Source: an uncultured Eubacteriales bacterium
Lineage (GTDB): Bacteria > Bacillota > Clostridia > Oscillospirales > CAG-272
Direction of reading: 5' to 3'
DNA: 18,069 bases
NCBI GenBank assembly: GCA_934526185.1
Contig: CAKTAA010000045.1
Coordinates: 1 to 18,069 of the forward strand
The notes beneath the pieces were generated by a model. It made no database searches. It was given only the letters and a program-made list of their open reading frames with translations, and was not told where the DNA came from. Positions 6,129-14,789 of the stretch are shown here, in pieces; positions within the stretch are counted from its first letter, which is position 1; each line of letters opens with the position of its first letter. The position numbers and the translations under genes are program-made.

Positions 6129-8276
6129 TCATCCACTGTTTGGCACAGAAGGCTGGGGACTGGTAAAATCAAAAACAGCCTTGCCGTTTTCAAGCTTCAG
6201 CGCGGCATCAAATGCCTTGCCGCTTTTGGATTGAAAGCCTTGAATTTTTGAAGTCCTTCCCTCGGAGAGAAGCAGCTTTACATTGGAAAGTGAGATAATG
6301 CGCCCGCAGATGACAGCGTTGACTGTAAATTTACAGCCTTCCCTGTAGTTTGCACAGCCATAGCCGAATTTGGTTCGACGTACCTCTCCGCCGCACAGCG
6401 GGCAGATCCCAGCTGCTTCTCCGAAGCAACCGATATCTGTATCGGTTTCCGGCGGTAATTGTTTCTTTTCGAATACAGAAGCAATTTCTTTTTCGGCGAG
6501 CAGCACGCTATCGCGTACCGTGTATTCACCCCTGTAAACTTTTTTAAGCGCCTGACCGAGTTCTGAGGTTTTGTATTTGTCCATACTGATTTGGAGACGC
6601 ATAAGGGATTCGATTAGGTAGACACCGTCAGGGAGTATTGTGTAAACGTCTTTTTTGAGTTGTATATACTTGCTCTTTTTGGCATTGTCGATAATTCCGG
6701 TTCGCGTAGCCTCGGTACCGAGTTCCAGACCTTCAAAAATTGCCCGGTACTCCTCCTCGTCGTTTTTATCTCCATCCTCATTTTGATCACCGCTGGATTT
6801 TGCAGCTTTTTCTTCCTTGAAAGGATTTTTCAGATAATTGTTCAGCGTCTCAATGGTATAGTGCTTGGGCGGGGAGGTTTCCTTTTCCATCGGCTTGAAA
6901 TCTGTATTAACGGTATCGCCCTTGGAAAGCTTCGGCAGAACTTTGTCTTTTGCAGAGTAATCGTCATACTTTGTCCAGCCCTTCTCACGGATGACCATTC
7001 CCTTGAGCGTGAAAGTTTCCAGCTCTCCCACGGCAATTTTAATCTCTGTCCGGTCGACGATGCAGTCCTCGGAGCAGAAAACCGCGACGAAACGGCGGAA
7101 AATGGTGGAATATACCTTCATTTCGTCAGGAGAAAGCCTGTTTTTATCCGGAATTTTATAGGTCGGCGTCAGCGCGGAGTGGGATTCAATTTTGGAGTCG
7201 TCGAAAATGGTCTTTTTCTTTTTCATGATAACCGGGTAGCCAATTTTTTCGACATTGGACAGTATCTGCCGTATTTTTTCCTCCTCAGCTGTCGCAAGAT
7301 ATTCGGAGTTGGTTCGCGGATAGGTTACATAGCCTTCCTCGTATAGCTTTTGCACGATGGCCAGACTGTCCGCCATGGACATTTTATAACGTTTGCCGAG
7401 AACGTTCTGCAGCTTGGAAAGAGAATAGAGCTTGCCCGGCGCCAGCGTATCTTTTTTGCGTTTGACTTCTGTTACGGTAGCGGTTTCCGCGTTGTAAGCG
7501 TCACACAGTGCCTGAGCCGCAGCCAGTTCATCCTTTGAAAATTTCTTTTTGCTGGTCAGCTCAATGCTTTCACCGTTGGTTTCGGCGCGGCTGACAATGG
7601 CGTAATACAGCTCGGGCTTGAAATTTTTTATCGCCATGTCACGGTCGTAGATTGCTTTGACGATCGGCACAATGACGCGCCCGACACGTAGAAAGGAGCC
7701 GGTCTTTAACGTTGCATACCGTGTCAGGTTGACGCCGTACAGCCAGTCGATATAGGTACGGGCAAATCCTTCGTCAGCAAGATGATCATATGCGCTGTCC
7801 GGCTGCATCTCCGCCAGAGCCTTCCGAACGGTTTGAGGCGTCTGATCGGGCAACCACAGGCGCATCAGCTTCTTCTCTTCAGAAAGTGCCCGGCTGATGC
7901 AGAGCCGGACAATGATTTCACCCTCTCGATCGGCGTCGCCGGCGTTAACGATGGTGTCCACATCCGGACGGTTGCACAACGATTTAATAATATGAAATTG
8001 TTTTGTTATGCCGGCATCTTCTTTTTTGTTTTCATCCTTTCGGAGAGCAAAACGAAAGGATTTTGGAAAGCAAGGAAGGTTATCCATGGACCAGCGGGTT
8101 CCGCCGCCGGGGTTCGGCTGGTAATCTTCGATGTCGCACAGCGAAAACAGGTGGCCGAATGCCCATGTGATGATCGTATCGCTGCCCTCAAGATAACCGT
8201 CGCGCTTGGCCATCGGTCCAATAGCAGCGGCGATATTCCGCCCGAGACTGGGCTTTTCTGCAATGATTAGAAGCAT
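6129..8276 (-). CDS. topB: DNA topoisomerase III (type IA)
   Basis: The 715-residue enzyme cuts one DNA strand through a 5'-phosphotyrosine, passes a strand and reseals; topoisomerase III acts mainly in unlinking replicated or recombining DNA. The N-terminal TOPRIM domain begins LLIIAEKPSLGRNIA and carries the metal-binding NAGDADREGE at 111-120. The catalytic tyrosine is Tyr319 in GYVTYPRTNS. The middle has the family's YSLSKLQ (284-290) region. A C-terminal zinc ribbon has four Cys (625, 628, 641, 648; CX2CX12CX6C), followed by a small GF..KSGKxFDA..L module seen in Firmicutes TopB proteins. Length matches the usual ~700. A GAGG site lies 5 bases before the ATG at 8276. It is 121 bases after the HAD phosphatase gene; that gap has two small GC-rich palindromes but no convincing promoter. 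In Firmicutes many TopB copies are plasmid- or element-borne; this one sits among housekeeping genes, so chromosomal TopB is the simpler reading. Confidence 0.95.
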   Translation of the reverse strand: MLLIIAEKPSLGRNIAAAIGPMAKRDGYLEGSDTIITWAFGHLFSLCDIEDYQPNPGGGTRWSMDNLPCFPKSFRFALRKDENKKEDAGITKQFHIIKSLCNRPDVDTIVNAGDADREGEIIVRLCISRALSEEKKLMRLWLPDQTPQTVRKALAEMQPDSAYDHLADEGFARTYIDWLYGVNLTRYATLKTGSFLRVGRVIVPIVKAIYDRDMAIKNFKPELYYAIVSRAETNGESIELTSKKKFSKDELAAAQALCDAYNAETATVTEVKRKKDTLAPGKLYSLSKLQNVLGKRYKMSMADSLAIVQKLYEEGYVTYPRTNSEYLATAEEEKIRQILSNVEKIGYPVIMKKKKTIFDDSKIESHSALTPTYKIPDKNRLSPDEMKVYSTIFRRFVAVFCSEDCIVDRTEIKIAVGELETFTLKGMVIREKGWTKYDDYSAKDKVLPKLSKGDTVNTDFKPMEKETSPPKHYTIETLNNYLKNPFKEEKAAKSSGDQNEDGDKNDEEEYRAIFEGLELGTEATRTGIIDNAKKSKYIQLKKDVYTILPDGVYLIESLMRLQISMDKYKTSELGQALKKVYRGEYTVRDSVLLAEKEIASVFEKKQLPPETDTDIGCFGEAAGICPLCGGEVRRTKFGYGCANYREGCKFTVNAVICGRIISLSNVKLLLSEGRTSKIQGFQSKSGKAFDAALKLENGKAVFDFTSPQPSVPNSG

Positions 8277-8397
8277 AAAATCCTCATGATTAAATTGTTA
8301 CTGTATTGGGGCTTGCCCCCCTTCGCTTACCGGCACCCGGTGCTGTAACGAAATGGAAAGGATCAGCGTTGGTTCGGCAAACGGTATAAAAGATATT

Positions 8398-9228
8398 TTA
8401 ATCTCTTTGTTCTGCTATCTGCCGGATGAGATCGGCTATGGCGCCTTCGTTGTTGGACACTGTATGCAGCTTAGCCAATTTGTGAATTTCAGCGGAAGCG
8501 TTCTGCGGGCAGGCGGAAACATCGGCCTTCGAAAGCATATCCAGATCGTTGTCATAATCGCCGATGGCGTATACTGTAACGGGGGAGCCGTGCTGGGACT
8601 CCAGCCAGCGCTTCATCCATTGCAGTTGGGTTCCCTTGGTAGCGTCAATGCTGGTTGCTTCCAGCAAGAAATCCGTTGACTGGGACAGTGCAAAAGCATT
8701 TTCACCGGAAAATTCACAAATGCACCGTTTTAGTAAGTCCATTTCTTCAGCACGCCCGTGAAATACGATTTTATACCACTGCGAGGCGTCGAGCGTTTCC
8801 GATAGGGCTACAGGAATAGCTTGTTCTTGAAATAGATATAGCCCTTGCCTAAGACTTTCTGTCATTTTAGGGATGAGAAATCCTTCACGGACAGCAATCC
8901 GGTATCCGATTTCCGGAAATTCGGAATCAATTTTTTGAAGCAAAGCTTTTGAAACCTCCGGTTCCAGAAACAGTTCGCGGAGCATTTGTTCGGAACAAAA
9001 ATCGTATATATAACTGCCGTTGCACAGAATGCAGGGAATGTTGACAAGAGATACCGGGACAAGGGTATCCAGCGCTTGAATGGTACGTCCGGATGCAAAA
9101 GCAAAACGTCCGCCGTTCGCCGTAAACATTTCAACAGCACGAAGATTGACATCGGGAGCGCGGTGTTGATCGTTTAAAAATGTACCGTCCAGATCGGAAA
9201 AAATGACGATATTTTCAAAGTTGGGCAT
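8398..9228 (-). CDS. Cof-type HAD-IIB family hydrolase (sugar-phosphate/nucleotide phosphatase)
   Basis: A 276-residue cytoplasmic phosphatase of the haloacid dehalogenase superfamily, Cof/YidA subgroup. All four HAD motifs are present: SDLDGTFL (Asp12 nucleophile, Asp14 acid/base), SGR at 46-48, Lys198 in DATKGTQL and GDYDNDLDML at 223-232 for magnesium. The region between motifs II and III is the type IIB cap, which sets substrate choice, so the substrate (sugar phosphates, flavin or pyridoxal phosphates) cannot be read here. The frame also has an in-frame TTG at 9240, but TTGGAGG there is the ribosome site itself, 5 bases before the ATG at 9228, so the ATG is used. It begins 84 bases after rluD and may be carried on the same transcript. 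Confidence 0.9.
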   Translation of the reverse strand: MPNFENIVIFSDLDGTFLNDQHRAPDVNLRAVEMFTANGGRFAFASGRTIQALDTLVPVSLVNIPCILCNGSYIYDFCSEQMLRELFLEPEVSKALLQKIDSEFPEIGYRIAVREGFLIPKMTESLRQGLYLFQEQAIPVALSETLDASQWYKIVFHGRAEEMDLLKRCICEFSGENAFALSQSTDFLLEATSIDATKGTQLQWMKRWLESQHGSPVTVYAIGDYDNDLDMLSKADVSACPQNASAEIHKLAKLHTVSNNEGAIADLIRQIAEQRD

Positions 9229-9312
9229 GAATACCTCCAAAGGAAAAACTGGCTTCTGAACTTGCCGATAATTTTTGAGTAAAATAACCGGCGCAATTAA
9301 AAAAAGACCGAA

Positions 9313-10278
9313 TTACTTCCAAGAGCGCAGTATCTTTAAAATCCGTATAAAATCAGCAGGTAATTCCGAGGTGAAAACAAGCTCTTCGTGCGTCCGCGGA
9401 TGTGCCAGCTTCAGCATATATGCGTGAAGGCACTGGCCGTGCAGCAGCGCGGCGTGTTTCTTTTCAAATGGATGCCTGCCGGTTCCATAAACCGGATCCC
9501 CCAGCAGAGGATGACCGAGATGGGACATATGAACCCGAATCTGATGTGTACGTCCGGTTTCCAGAACAAACTGCAGATAGGATAGTCCATCGAAACGCTC
9601 CAGCACTTCATAATGTGTCACAGCATCTTTTGCTGAATCACCGCTGAGAACAGCCATTTTTTTTCGGTGAATCGGGTGACGGCCGATCGGAGCGTCAACA
9701 GTGCCGGTATTTTTTTCGAAATTTCCCACCACAATTCCCCTGTAAATTCTAGACATATCGTGACGTTGGATCTGTTCGGCCAAGCGCCGGTGTGCGTCAT
9801 CGTTTTTAGCAACCGCTAACAGTCCGCTGGTATCCTTGTCAATACGGTGAACGATGCCGGGCCGTATAACACCGTTGATGCCCGACAGCGAATCCCCGCA
9901 GTGATAGAGCAAGGCGTTGACCAGCGTTCCGTCTGCGTTGCCTGCCGCCGGATGCACGACCATCCCCTGCGGTTTGTTTATTATAATGATATCGTCGTCC
10001 TCGTAAACGATGTCGAGAGGAATGCTTTCAGCCGTTGCTGCCAGCGGCTGAGGGGCGGGCGGTGCATATTCGATACAGTCACCCGCTTTGAGTCTGTAAT
10101 TTTTTGTAACGGAAATTCCGTTTACCAAGACATGGCCGGTTTCAATGTCCTTCTGGACAGAGGAGCGCGAAAAGCCGTCGTGTCGGGACAAAAACAAGTC
10201 TACCCTTTCGCCCTCGCTGTGTAAATCTGCTGTAAAAAGCAGTGAACCGACAGCTTTAGCTTCTGCCATGTTCAGCAT
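9313..10278 (-). CDS. rluD: RluD-family 23S rRNA pseudouridine synthase
   Basis: A 321-residue RNA-modifying enzyme that converts uridines to pseudouridine, in this subfamily usually in helix 69 of 23S rRNA. An N-terminal S4 RNA-binding domain (about residues 23-65, ERVDLFLSRHDGFSRSSVQK then GHVLVNG) is followed by the RluA/RluD catalytic domain. The catalytic aspartate is Asp147 in GIVHRIDKDTSG. ETGRTHQIRVHMSHLGHPLL and GDPVYG follow, all family hallmarks. The frame is open to 10440, but that extension would lie inside lspA. AAGGCGG 6 bases before the ATG at 10278 supports that start; an ATG at 10269 is also possible. The start overlaps the 3' end of lspA by 23 bases, suggesting coupled translation. 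The lspA-rluD pair equals lspA-ylyB of Bacillus subtilis, so the symbol could equally be given as ylyB. Confidence 0.92.
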   Translation of the reverse strand: MLNMAEAKAVGSLLFTADLHSEGERVDLFLSRHDGFSRSSVQKDIETGHVLVNGISVTKNYRLKAGDCIEYAPPAPQPLAATAESIPLDIVYEDDDIIIINKPQGMVVHPAAGNADGTLVNALLYHCGDSLSGINGVIRPGIVHRIDKDTSGLLAVAKNDDAHRRLAEQIQRHDMSRIYRGIVVGNFEKNTGTVDAPIGRHPIHRKKMAVLSGDSAKDAVTHYEVLERFDGLSYLQFVLETGRTHQIRVHMSHLGHPLLGDPVYGTGRHPFEKKHAALLHGQCLHAYMLKLAHPRTHEELVFTSELPADFIRILKILRSWK

Positions 10279-10780
10279 CACTTTCCGCCTTGTTCGGCAC
10301 ATTCGGTTTCTCTTTTTCGTACTTGAAAAGGTATATTGCGAAAAGCACCCCGCCGATGCAGACAAAAGAATCTGCAATATTAAAAATAGGAAAATCGATG
10401 GCTTTAAAATGCAGGAAATCAATGACATATCCGAGCGCAAATCTGTCTATCATATTGCCGATGCCGCCGCCAACGATGAAAGACAGGGAAGTGCAGAGCA
10501 ATTTATTGCCGTTGCGAATCCGCCACAGAATGATCGCAATGATAAGAATTGCTGCGCAGGAAATGGACATAAATACCCAGCGGTGATTCTGCAGCATTCC
10601 AAATGCGGCACCTTCATTGGTAAGGTAGGTCAGATGAAAGACATCGCGGATAAGTGGCAGTGTGCCGATGGGTTTCAAATAAGTTACTGCAAAAAATTTG
10701 GTGAGCTGATCCAGTGCGATAATACCTGCGGCAAGCAGGCACCACAGAAAAAATCTGTACTTTTTAAAAATATTGCCCAT
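10256..10780 (-). CDS. lspA: Lipoprotein signal peptidase (signal peptidase II)
   Basis: This 174-residue integral membrane aspartic protease removes the signal peptide from lipoproteins after the lipobox Cys has been lipidated. Four hydrophobic segments can be seen, at about 11-30, 68-86, 97-113 and 133-152. Conserved blocks are DQLTKF (24-29), NEGAAFG (55-61), GGGIGNMIDR (104-113), YVIDF (118-122) and FNIADSFV (133-140). The two catalytic aspartates by family alignment are Asp121 and Asp137. The C-terminus is a charged, Lys/Glu-rich tail. An AAGGA site lies 12 bases before the ATG, rather far. Gene order ileS-lspA-rluD is conserved in Firmicutes. A hairpin with a T tract precedes the gene, so some lspA expression may depend on readthrough or an unseen promoter. 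Confidence 0.95.
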   Translation of the reverse strand: MGNIFKKYRFFLWCLLAAGIIALDQLTKFFAVTYLKPIGTLPLIRDVFHLTYLTNEGAAFGMLQNHRWVFMSISCAAILIIAIILWRIRNGNKLLCTSLSFIVGGGIGNMIDRFALGYVIDFLHFKAIDFPIFNIADSFVCIGGVLFAIYLFKYEKEKPNVPNKAESDAEHGRS

Positions 10781-10804
10781 AATCTTTAAATATCCTTATG
10801 ATTT

Positions 10805-10845
10805 AAAACTGCCGGTTCCGGCGGCAAGCCGCGTGGAGCCGGCAG
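10805..10845 (-). terminator. Long GC-rich hairpin with T tract between ileS and lspA
   Basis: Arms CTGCCGGTTCC (10809-10819) and GGAGCCGGCAG (10835-10845) pair over 11 positions with one G-U pair on RNA, and an inner GCGG/CCGC stem fills most of the gap. On the minus strand the hairpin ends in TTTTAAAT. This fits a rho-independent terminator or attenuator after ileS (stop at 10911). The T tract is short, so partial termination is likely. Confidence 0.6.
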
Positions 10846-10910
10846 AAATTTATTGAATCTTGCTGATAGAATTCTGGCTTTGCTTCCGCCTTTAAAGAAT
10901 AGCCGTAAAA

Positions 10911-13724
10911 TCAGTCATCCAGAACGGATTGACAGCGTGGGCAAAGATAACCGTCTCCGTCCTCTGTGTGTACATGTTTGCCGCCTGTATGGAACATCCA
11001 GCAACGATCACATTTTTCTCCGGCGGCGCGGTGAACGGCTACGCCGATACCGCTTTCTTCACCGATAAAACAACCTCCCGGTATAGCTTCGTTTATTAAA
11101 GCAGTGGAAGAAACGATAAAGACAGTGGAAAGGACATTCCGGCATTCTTCCAGTAGTTCAAACATTTCACCCGCCGCGTAAAGCGTGATATCCGCGTCAA
11201 GCGATTTGCCGATGATCTTGTCTGCACGCGCCAGCTCCAGTGCTTTCATAACGTCATCCCGCAGAGCGAAAAGTCTGTTGTAGCGAGCTTCAATATCCGA
11301 AAATTCCCAAGCTGCATTCGGGGACGGCATATCGTTCAGGAAAACGCTGCGCACATCATCCTCTGAGCTGTGTGGCATCGCCAGCCAGATTTCTTCGGAG
11401 GTAAAGCTCAGCAGAGGAGCCAACATGCGCGTCAGCGAGTGCAGGGCGTAATACATGACTGTCTGAGCAGCACGCCGCGTCAGGGAATCCTTGCGTTCAA
11501 CATACAGCCTATCCTTTGTAATGTCGATATATAGCTTTGAAAGGTCTATGGTACAGAAATTAGAAATTTCGTGAGATATAATATGAAACTCGTACCGGCC
11601 GAATGCGGCGTGAACCGTGCGAATCAGGCGATTCAGGCGCGCGAGCAACCATTTGTCGATGTCCTCAAGCTGATCGGGGCTGACCGGATGGGTATCCGGA
11701 TTGAAATCTGTTTCAGCGGTTCCGAGATTGGCGAGCAGAATACGGGCAGTGTTGCGGATTTTTCTGTAAGCATCGGAGAGCTGACGGAAAATCTGATCCG
11801 AAACCCGGACGTCTACCTGATAATCTGCCGACGCAACCCACAGACGAAGAAGATCCGCGCCGTATTTTTTAACGACGTCCTCTGCCAGCACGGAATTGCC
11901 GAGGGATTTGTGCATCGCTTTTCCTTCACCGTCGACAACCCAGCCGTGAGTCAGCACCGATTTATACGGTGCTTGTCCCTGACCGGCCGCAACCGAAGTC
12001 AGGAGGGAGGATTGGAACCAACCTCGGTACTGATCGGCGCCTTCCAGATACAAATCACTCGGCCACGCCATTTCCGGATTGTCTGCAAGCACGTGGAAAT
12101 GTGTGGATCCGGAATCAAACCATCCGTCCAGTGTATCGGTCTCCTTTGAAAATTCACCACTGCCGCAGTGCGGGCAGATAAAGCCGTCGGGCAGAATATC
12201 GCCGGCTCCCTTTTCAAACCATGCGTTGGAACCTTCGCGAGCGAACAGCTCGGATACTGCGTCTACGGTTTCGGGGGTACAAATGGGCTTTCCGCATGTT
12301 GTACAGTAGAATACCGGTATGGGCAGTCCCCAGTGACGCTGACGCGAAATGCACCAGTCAGCGCGTTCGCGAATCATCTGCACCATGCGATCGCCGCCCC
12401 ACGCCGGCATCCATACTACGTCCTCACAGGCTTTGACAGCGGCGTCCTTAAAGGCATCAACCGAACAGAACCACTGCGGCGTGGCACGGAAAATAATCGG
12501 ATGCTTGCATCTCCAGCAGTGCGGGTAGGTATGCGTCATTTCTTCGGAAGCGAACAGCGCGCCGCTTTCCGTAAGTTCCCTTAAGATGGCGTCATTGGAT
12601 TCTTCATAATACATTCCGGCAAACGGACCGGCATCTTCTGTCTGATATCCCTTGTCGTCAACCGGAACGATAATATCCATGTTATAACGACGGCAAGTGA
12701 CATAGTCGTCGGCGCCGAAGCCCGGCGCTGTATGTACGCAGCCCGTACCACTGTCCATGGTTACATAATCGGCATTGACGAGGAGACTTTCACGATTCAG
12801 AAAAGGATGACGTGCTTTCATGAATTCGAATTCGGAACCGGGCATTGTCTTCAGTATTTTGAAGTTGCCGCAGCCGGCAGCGTCCATCGTTTTTTCCGCA
12901 AGCGCTTCCGCTACGATGAATATGTCTCCGTTTTCTGTCTGAACGAGGGCATAAGAGGCATCCGGGTGCAGAGCAATAGCCAAGTTTCCGGGCAGCGTCC
13001 AAGTAGTTGTGGTCCAGATAACGAAATAGGTATGTTCAAGATCGATACCGTCAAGCTTTCCTAAATCGTCGCATACTCTGAATTTTACATAGATAGCGGT
13101 GCAGGCATCCTCCTGGTATTCAATTTCCGCTTCCGCCAGCGCAGTCTCATCATGCGGACACCAGTAAACAGGCTTCAAGCCCTTGTAGATGATCTGTTTT
13201 CGATACATCTCACCGAAAACACGGACTTCTCTTGCCTCGAAACTCGGATCCATGGTCAGATACGGATGTTCCCAGTCACCGAGCACACCCAGCCGAACGA
13301 ATTGTTCGCGCTGAATATTGACAAAATCGTTTGCAAAGGCATGACAGGCGCGGCGGAATTCCGGCACAGACATCTTTTTCCGATCCAGCTTGCTTTTTTT
13401 GATGATTGCGCTCTCAATGGGCATACCGTGATTGTCCCATCCAGGAACATAGGGCGTCCGAAAACCCGTCATGGTTTTGTATTTGTTGATAAAATCCTTC
13501 AAAATTTTGTTCATGGCCGTTCCCATATGGATATTGCCATTGGAAAAGGGAGGACCGTCATGGAGAATAAAGGCAGGTTTGTCGGCGCCTTTTTCCTGTA
13601 TCGTCTCGTAAAGATGCTCCTGCTGCCACTTTTCGAGCATCAGTGGCTCGCGCTGCGGAAGATTGGCGCGCATCGAGAATTCAGTCGCCGGAAGGTTCAG
13701 AGTCTTTGTATAATCAATTGCCAT
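10911..13724 (-). CDS. ileS: Isoleucyl-tRNA synthetase
   Basis: A 937-residue class I aminoacyl-tRNA synthetase that charges tRNA-Ile. The Rossmann domain opens with DGPPFSNGNIHMGTA, where HMGT (66-69) stands for HIGH. The CP1 editing domain has WTTTTWTLPGN (237-247) and GTGCVHTAPGFGADDY (326-341), as needed to clear mischarged valine. DTLDGWFDSGS (530-540) and EGADQYRGWFQSS (561-573) line the active site. The second signature, normally KMSKS, reads KAMHKSLGN (602-610). The C-terminal end has a zinc site with two Cys pairs, CDRC and CPRC. It is the bacterial-type enzyme of usual length. The frame is open to a TTG at 13763, but AAAGGAG upstream of the ATG at 13724 lies within that extension, so 13724 is chosen. 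It starts 53 bases after divIVA, with no T-box leader visible, so it is probably driven from upstream. Confidence 0.97.
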   Translation of the reverse strand: MAIDYTKTLNLPATEFSMRANLPQREPLMLEKWQQEHLYETIQEKGADKPAFILHDGPPFSNGNIHMGTAMNKILKDFINKYKTMTGFRTPYVPGWDNHGMPIESAIIKKSKLDRKKMSVPEFRRACHAFANDFVNIQREQFVRLGVLGDWEHPYLTMDPSFEAREVRVFGEMYRKQIIYKGLKPVYWCPHDETALAEAEIEYQEDACTAIYVKFRVCDDLGKLDGIDLEHTYFVIWTTTTWTLPGNLAIALHPDASYALVQTENGDIFIVAEALAEKTMDAAGCGNFKILKTMPGSEFEFMKARHPFLNRESLLVNADYVTMDSGTGCVHTAPGFGADDYVTCRRYNMDIIVPVDDKGYQTEDAGPFAGMYYEESNDAILRELTESGALFASEEMTHTYPHCWRCKHPIIFRATPQWFCSVDAFKDAAVKACEDVVWMPAWGGDRMVQMIRERADWCISRQRHWGLPIPVFYCTTCGKPICTPETVDAVSELFAREGSNAWFEKGAGDILPDGFICPHCGSGEFSKETDTLDGWFDSGSTHFHVLADNPEMAWPSDLYLEGADQYRGWFQSSLLTSVAAGQGQAPYKSVLTHGWVVDGEGKAMHKSLGNSVLAEDVVKKYGADLLRLWVASADYQVDVRVSDQIFRQLSDAYRKIRNTARILLANLGTAETDFNPDTHPVSPDQLEDIDKWLLARLNRLIRTVHAAFGRYEFHIISHEISNFCTIDLSKLYIDITKDRLYVERKDSLTRRAAQTVMYYALHSLTRMLAPLLSFTSEEIWLAMPHSSEDDVRSVFLNDMPSPNAAWEFSDIEARYNRLFALRDDVMKALELARADKIIGKSLDADITLYAAGEMFELLEECRNVLSTVFIVSSTALINEAIPGGCFIGEESGIGVAVHRAAGEKCDRCWMFHTGGKHVHTEDGDGYLCPRCQSVLDD

Positions 13725-13777
13725 TGCTTGTGTAACTCCTTTGAAATTGGTATATTCTGTCAAGAGAACTGCCGGTA

Positions 13778-14638
13778 TTATTTTTTATCTGCCGTGCGGT
13801 GATTGCTTTCTTCATATGCCGATGCATCGTCTGGATAGACCATCTCAAACTCTTCTGTCGGGGTAAGCTTGTGTCCGACATCTTTACGGCCGTCTTTGCT
13901 CTTTGACTGAGCAAAGGATGCAAAATCCTCATCGTCCATAAGGTTGCTTTGTCCCTCGGAAAAGCCGGCGCTTTGTTCCGCCTTTTCGGTATTGTTGAAT
14001 TCGGCGGCTTTTGCCGGAGCCTCTTCTAAAGTCACGGTTTGTACCTTATTAAAAACCATGGTGTTTGACGCCTCGGGCGCGATTTCACCGAAATCCTGAG
14101 GAAATTCCTCATTCAACTGTGTCCGGATCGCGTTGGCGGCAGTTTGGGCATGCTCGCGGTGGGCATCGTCGTTTGGCATGCTGTCAGATGCCGGCTCCGG
14201 TAAGATTTCTTCAATCCATTCGATATGACGACGGTATTTTTCAAACAACTCTGCTTTGAAATCCTGAACGCCTGCCTTTATCTGCGATAATATTTTATCC
14301 TCCCGTGCGAATTTATCTTCGAAACTCGCCAAAACAGCCTGGCAGTCTGCATGGGCCTGCTTCTTAATTTCATTTGCCTGACCATGCGCATCGTTGACAA
14401 TTTTTTTTGCGGCTTTCTGCGCGTTGATTAACGCGTTGCGAATGGATTCCTCTTCTTTTTTAATTTCATTAAGCTGGTCTGTTACCGTCTTAAGCCTGCG
14501 CTCAAGGTCGTCGTTTTCGCGGTAAAGCTCCGTGTATTTTTCAATAACATATGAGATATATTCGTCTACCTCGGTTGTGCTGTAGCCGCGCATAGCTTTT
14601 GTAAAATCCTTGTTTTTAATTTCATGCGGTGGTATCAT
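13778..14638 (-). CDS. divIVA: DivIVA-family cell pole/septum scaffold protein
   Basis: DivIVA assembles at negatively curved membrane (septum and poles) and recruits division or wall proteins. The 286-residue product starts with the family membrane-binding segment: MIPPHEIKNKDFTKAMRGYS, then TEVDEYISYV, matching the N-terminal domain of Bacillus DivIVA. At the tip of the membrane-binding loop the Phe-Arg pair of B. subtilis appears as Met16-Arg17. Residues about 30-145 are a long Glu/Lys-rich coiled coil. Residues 150-286 are acidic, low-complexity and probably unstructured, longer than in the 164-residue B. subtilis protein but usual for clostridial homologues. The frame extends to 14764, but AAAGGGA 7 bases before the ATG at 14638 and the conserved N-terminus fix this start. 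It lies 151 bases after ylmH and 53 before ileS. I see no clear promoter or T-box in the ylmH-divIVA gap. Confidence 0.93.
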   Translation of the reverse strand: MIPPHEIKNKDFTKAMRGYSTTEVDEYISYVIEKYTELYRENDDLERRLKTVTDQLNEIKKEEESIRNALINAQKAAKKIVNDAHGQANEIKKQAHADCQAVLASFEDKFAREDKILSQIKAGVQDFKAELFEKYRRHIEWIEEILPEPASDSMPNDDAHREHAQTAANAIRTQLNEEFPQDFGEIAPEASNTMVFNKVQTVTLEEAPAKAAEFNNTEKAEQSAGFSEGQSNLMDDEDFASFAQSKSKDGRKDVGHKLTPTEEFEMVYPDDASAYEESNHRTADKK

Positions 14639-14789
14639 GCGTGTTTCCCTTTGACCTCTTGATGGAGAGTCTCCTTTCTTTTGGAGTGCTTGGAAACGTA
14701 AAGTCTCGATTTTTGTAGGTATCATTTCTGTCCGAAACGGCCACGACAGTATGCCAAACTGCATCCGAATCTATGCGTACAATGCTGTT

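Noticed and set aside
8277..8397. GC-rich palindromes (GGGGCTTGCCCC at 8308-8319, and CCGG-type repeat nearby) as terminator
   Set aside because: Stems are only 4-5 bp and no T tract follows on the minus strand.
9229..9312. T-rich stretch after rluD as terminator
   Set aside because: Seven Ts are present but no stem precedes them.
13725..13777. T-box leader ahead of ileS (and in the 14639-14789 gap before divIVA)
   Set aside because: Neither gap has the AGGGTGG-type T-box core or a terminator/antiterminator pair; the 53-base gap is too short.
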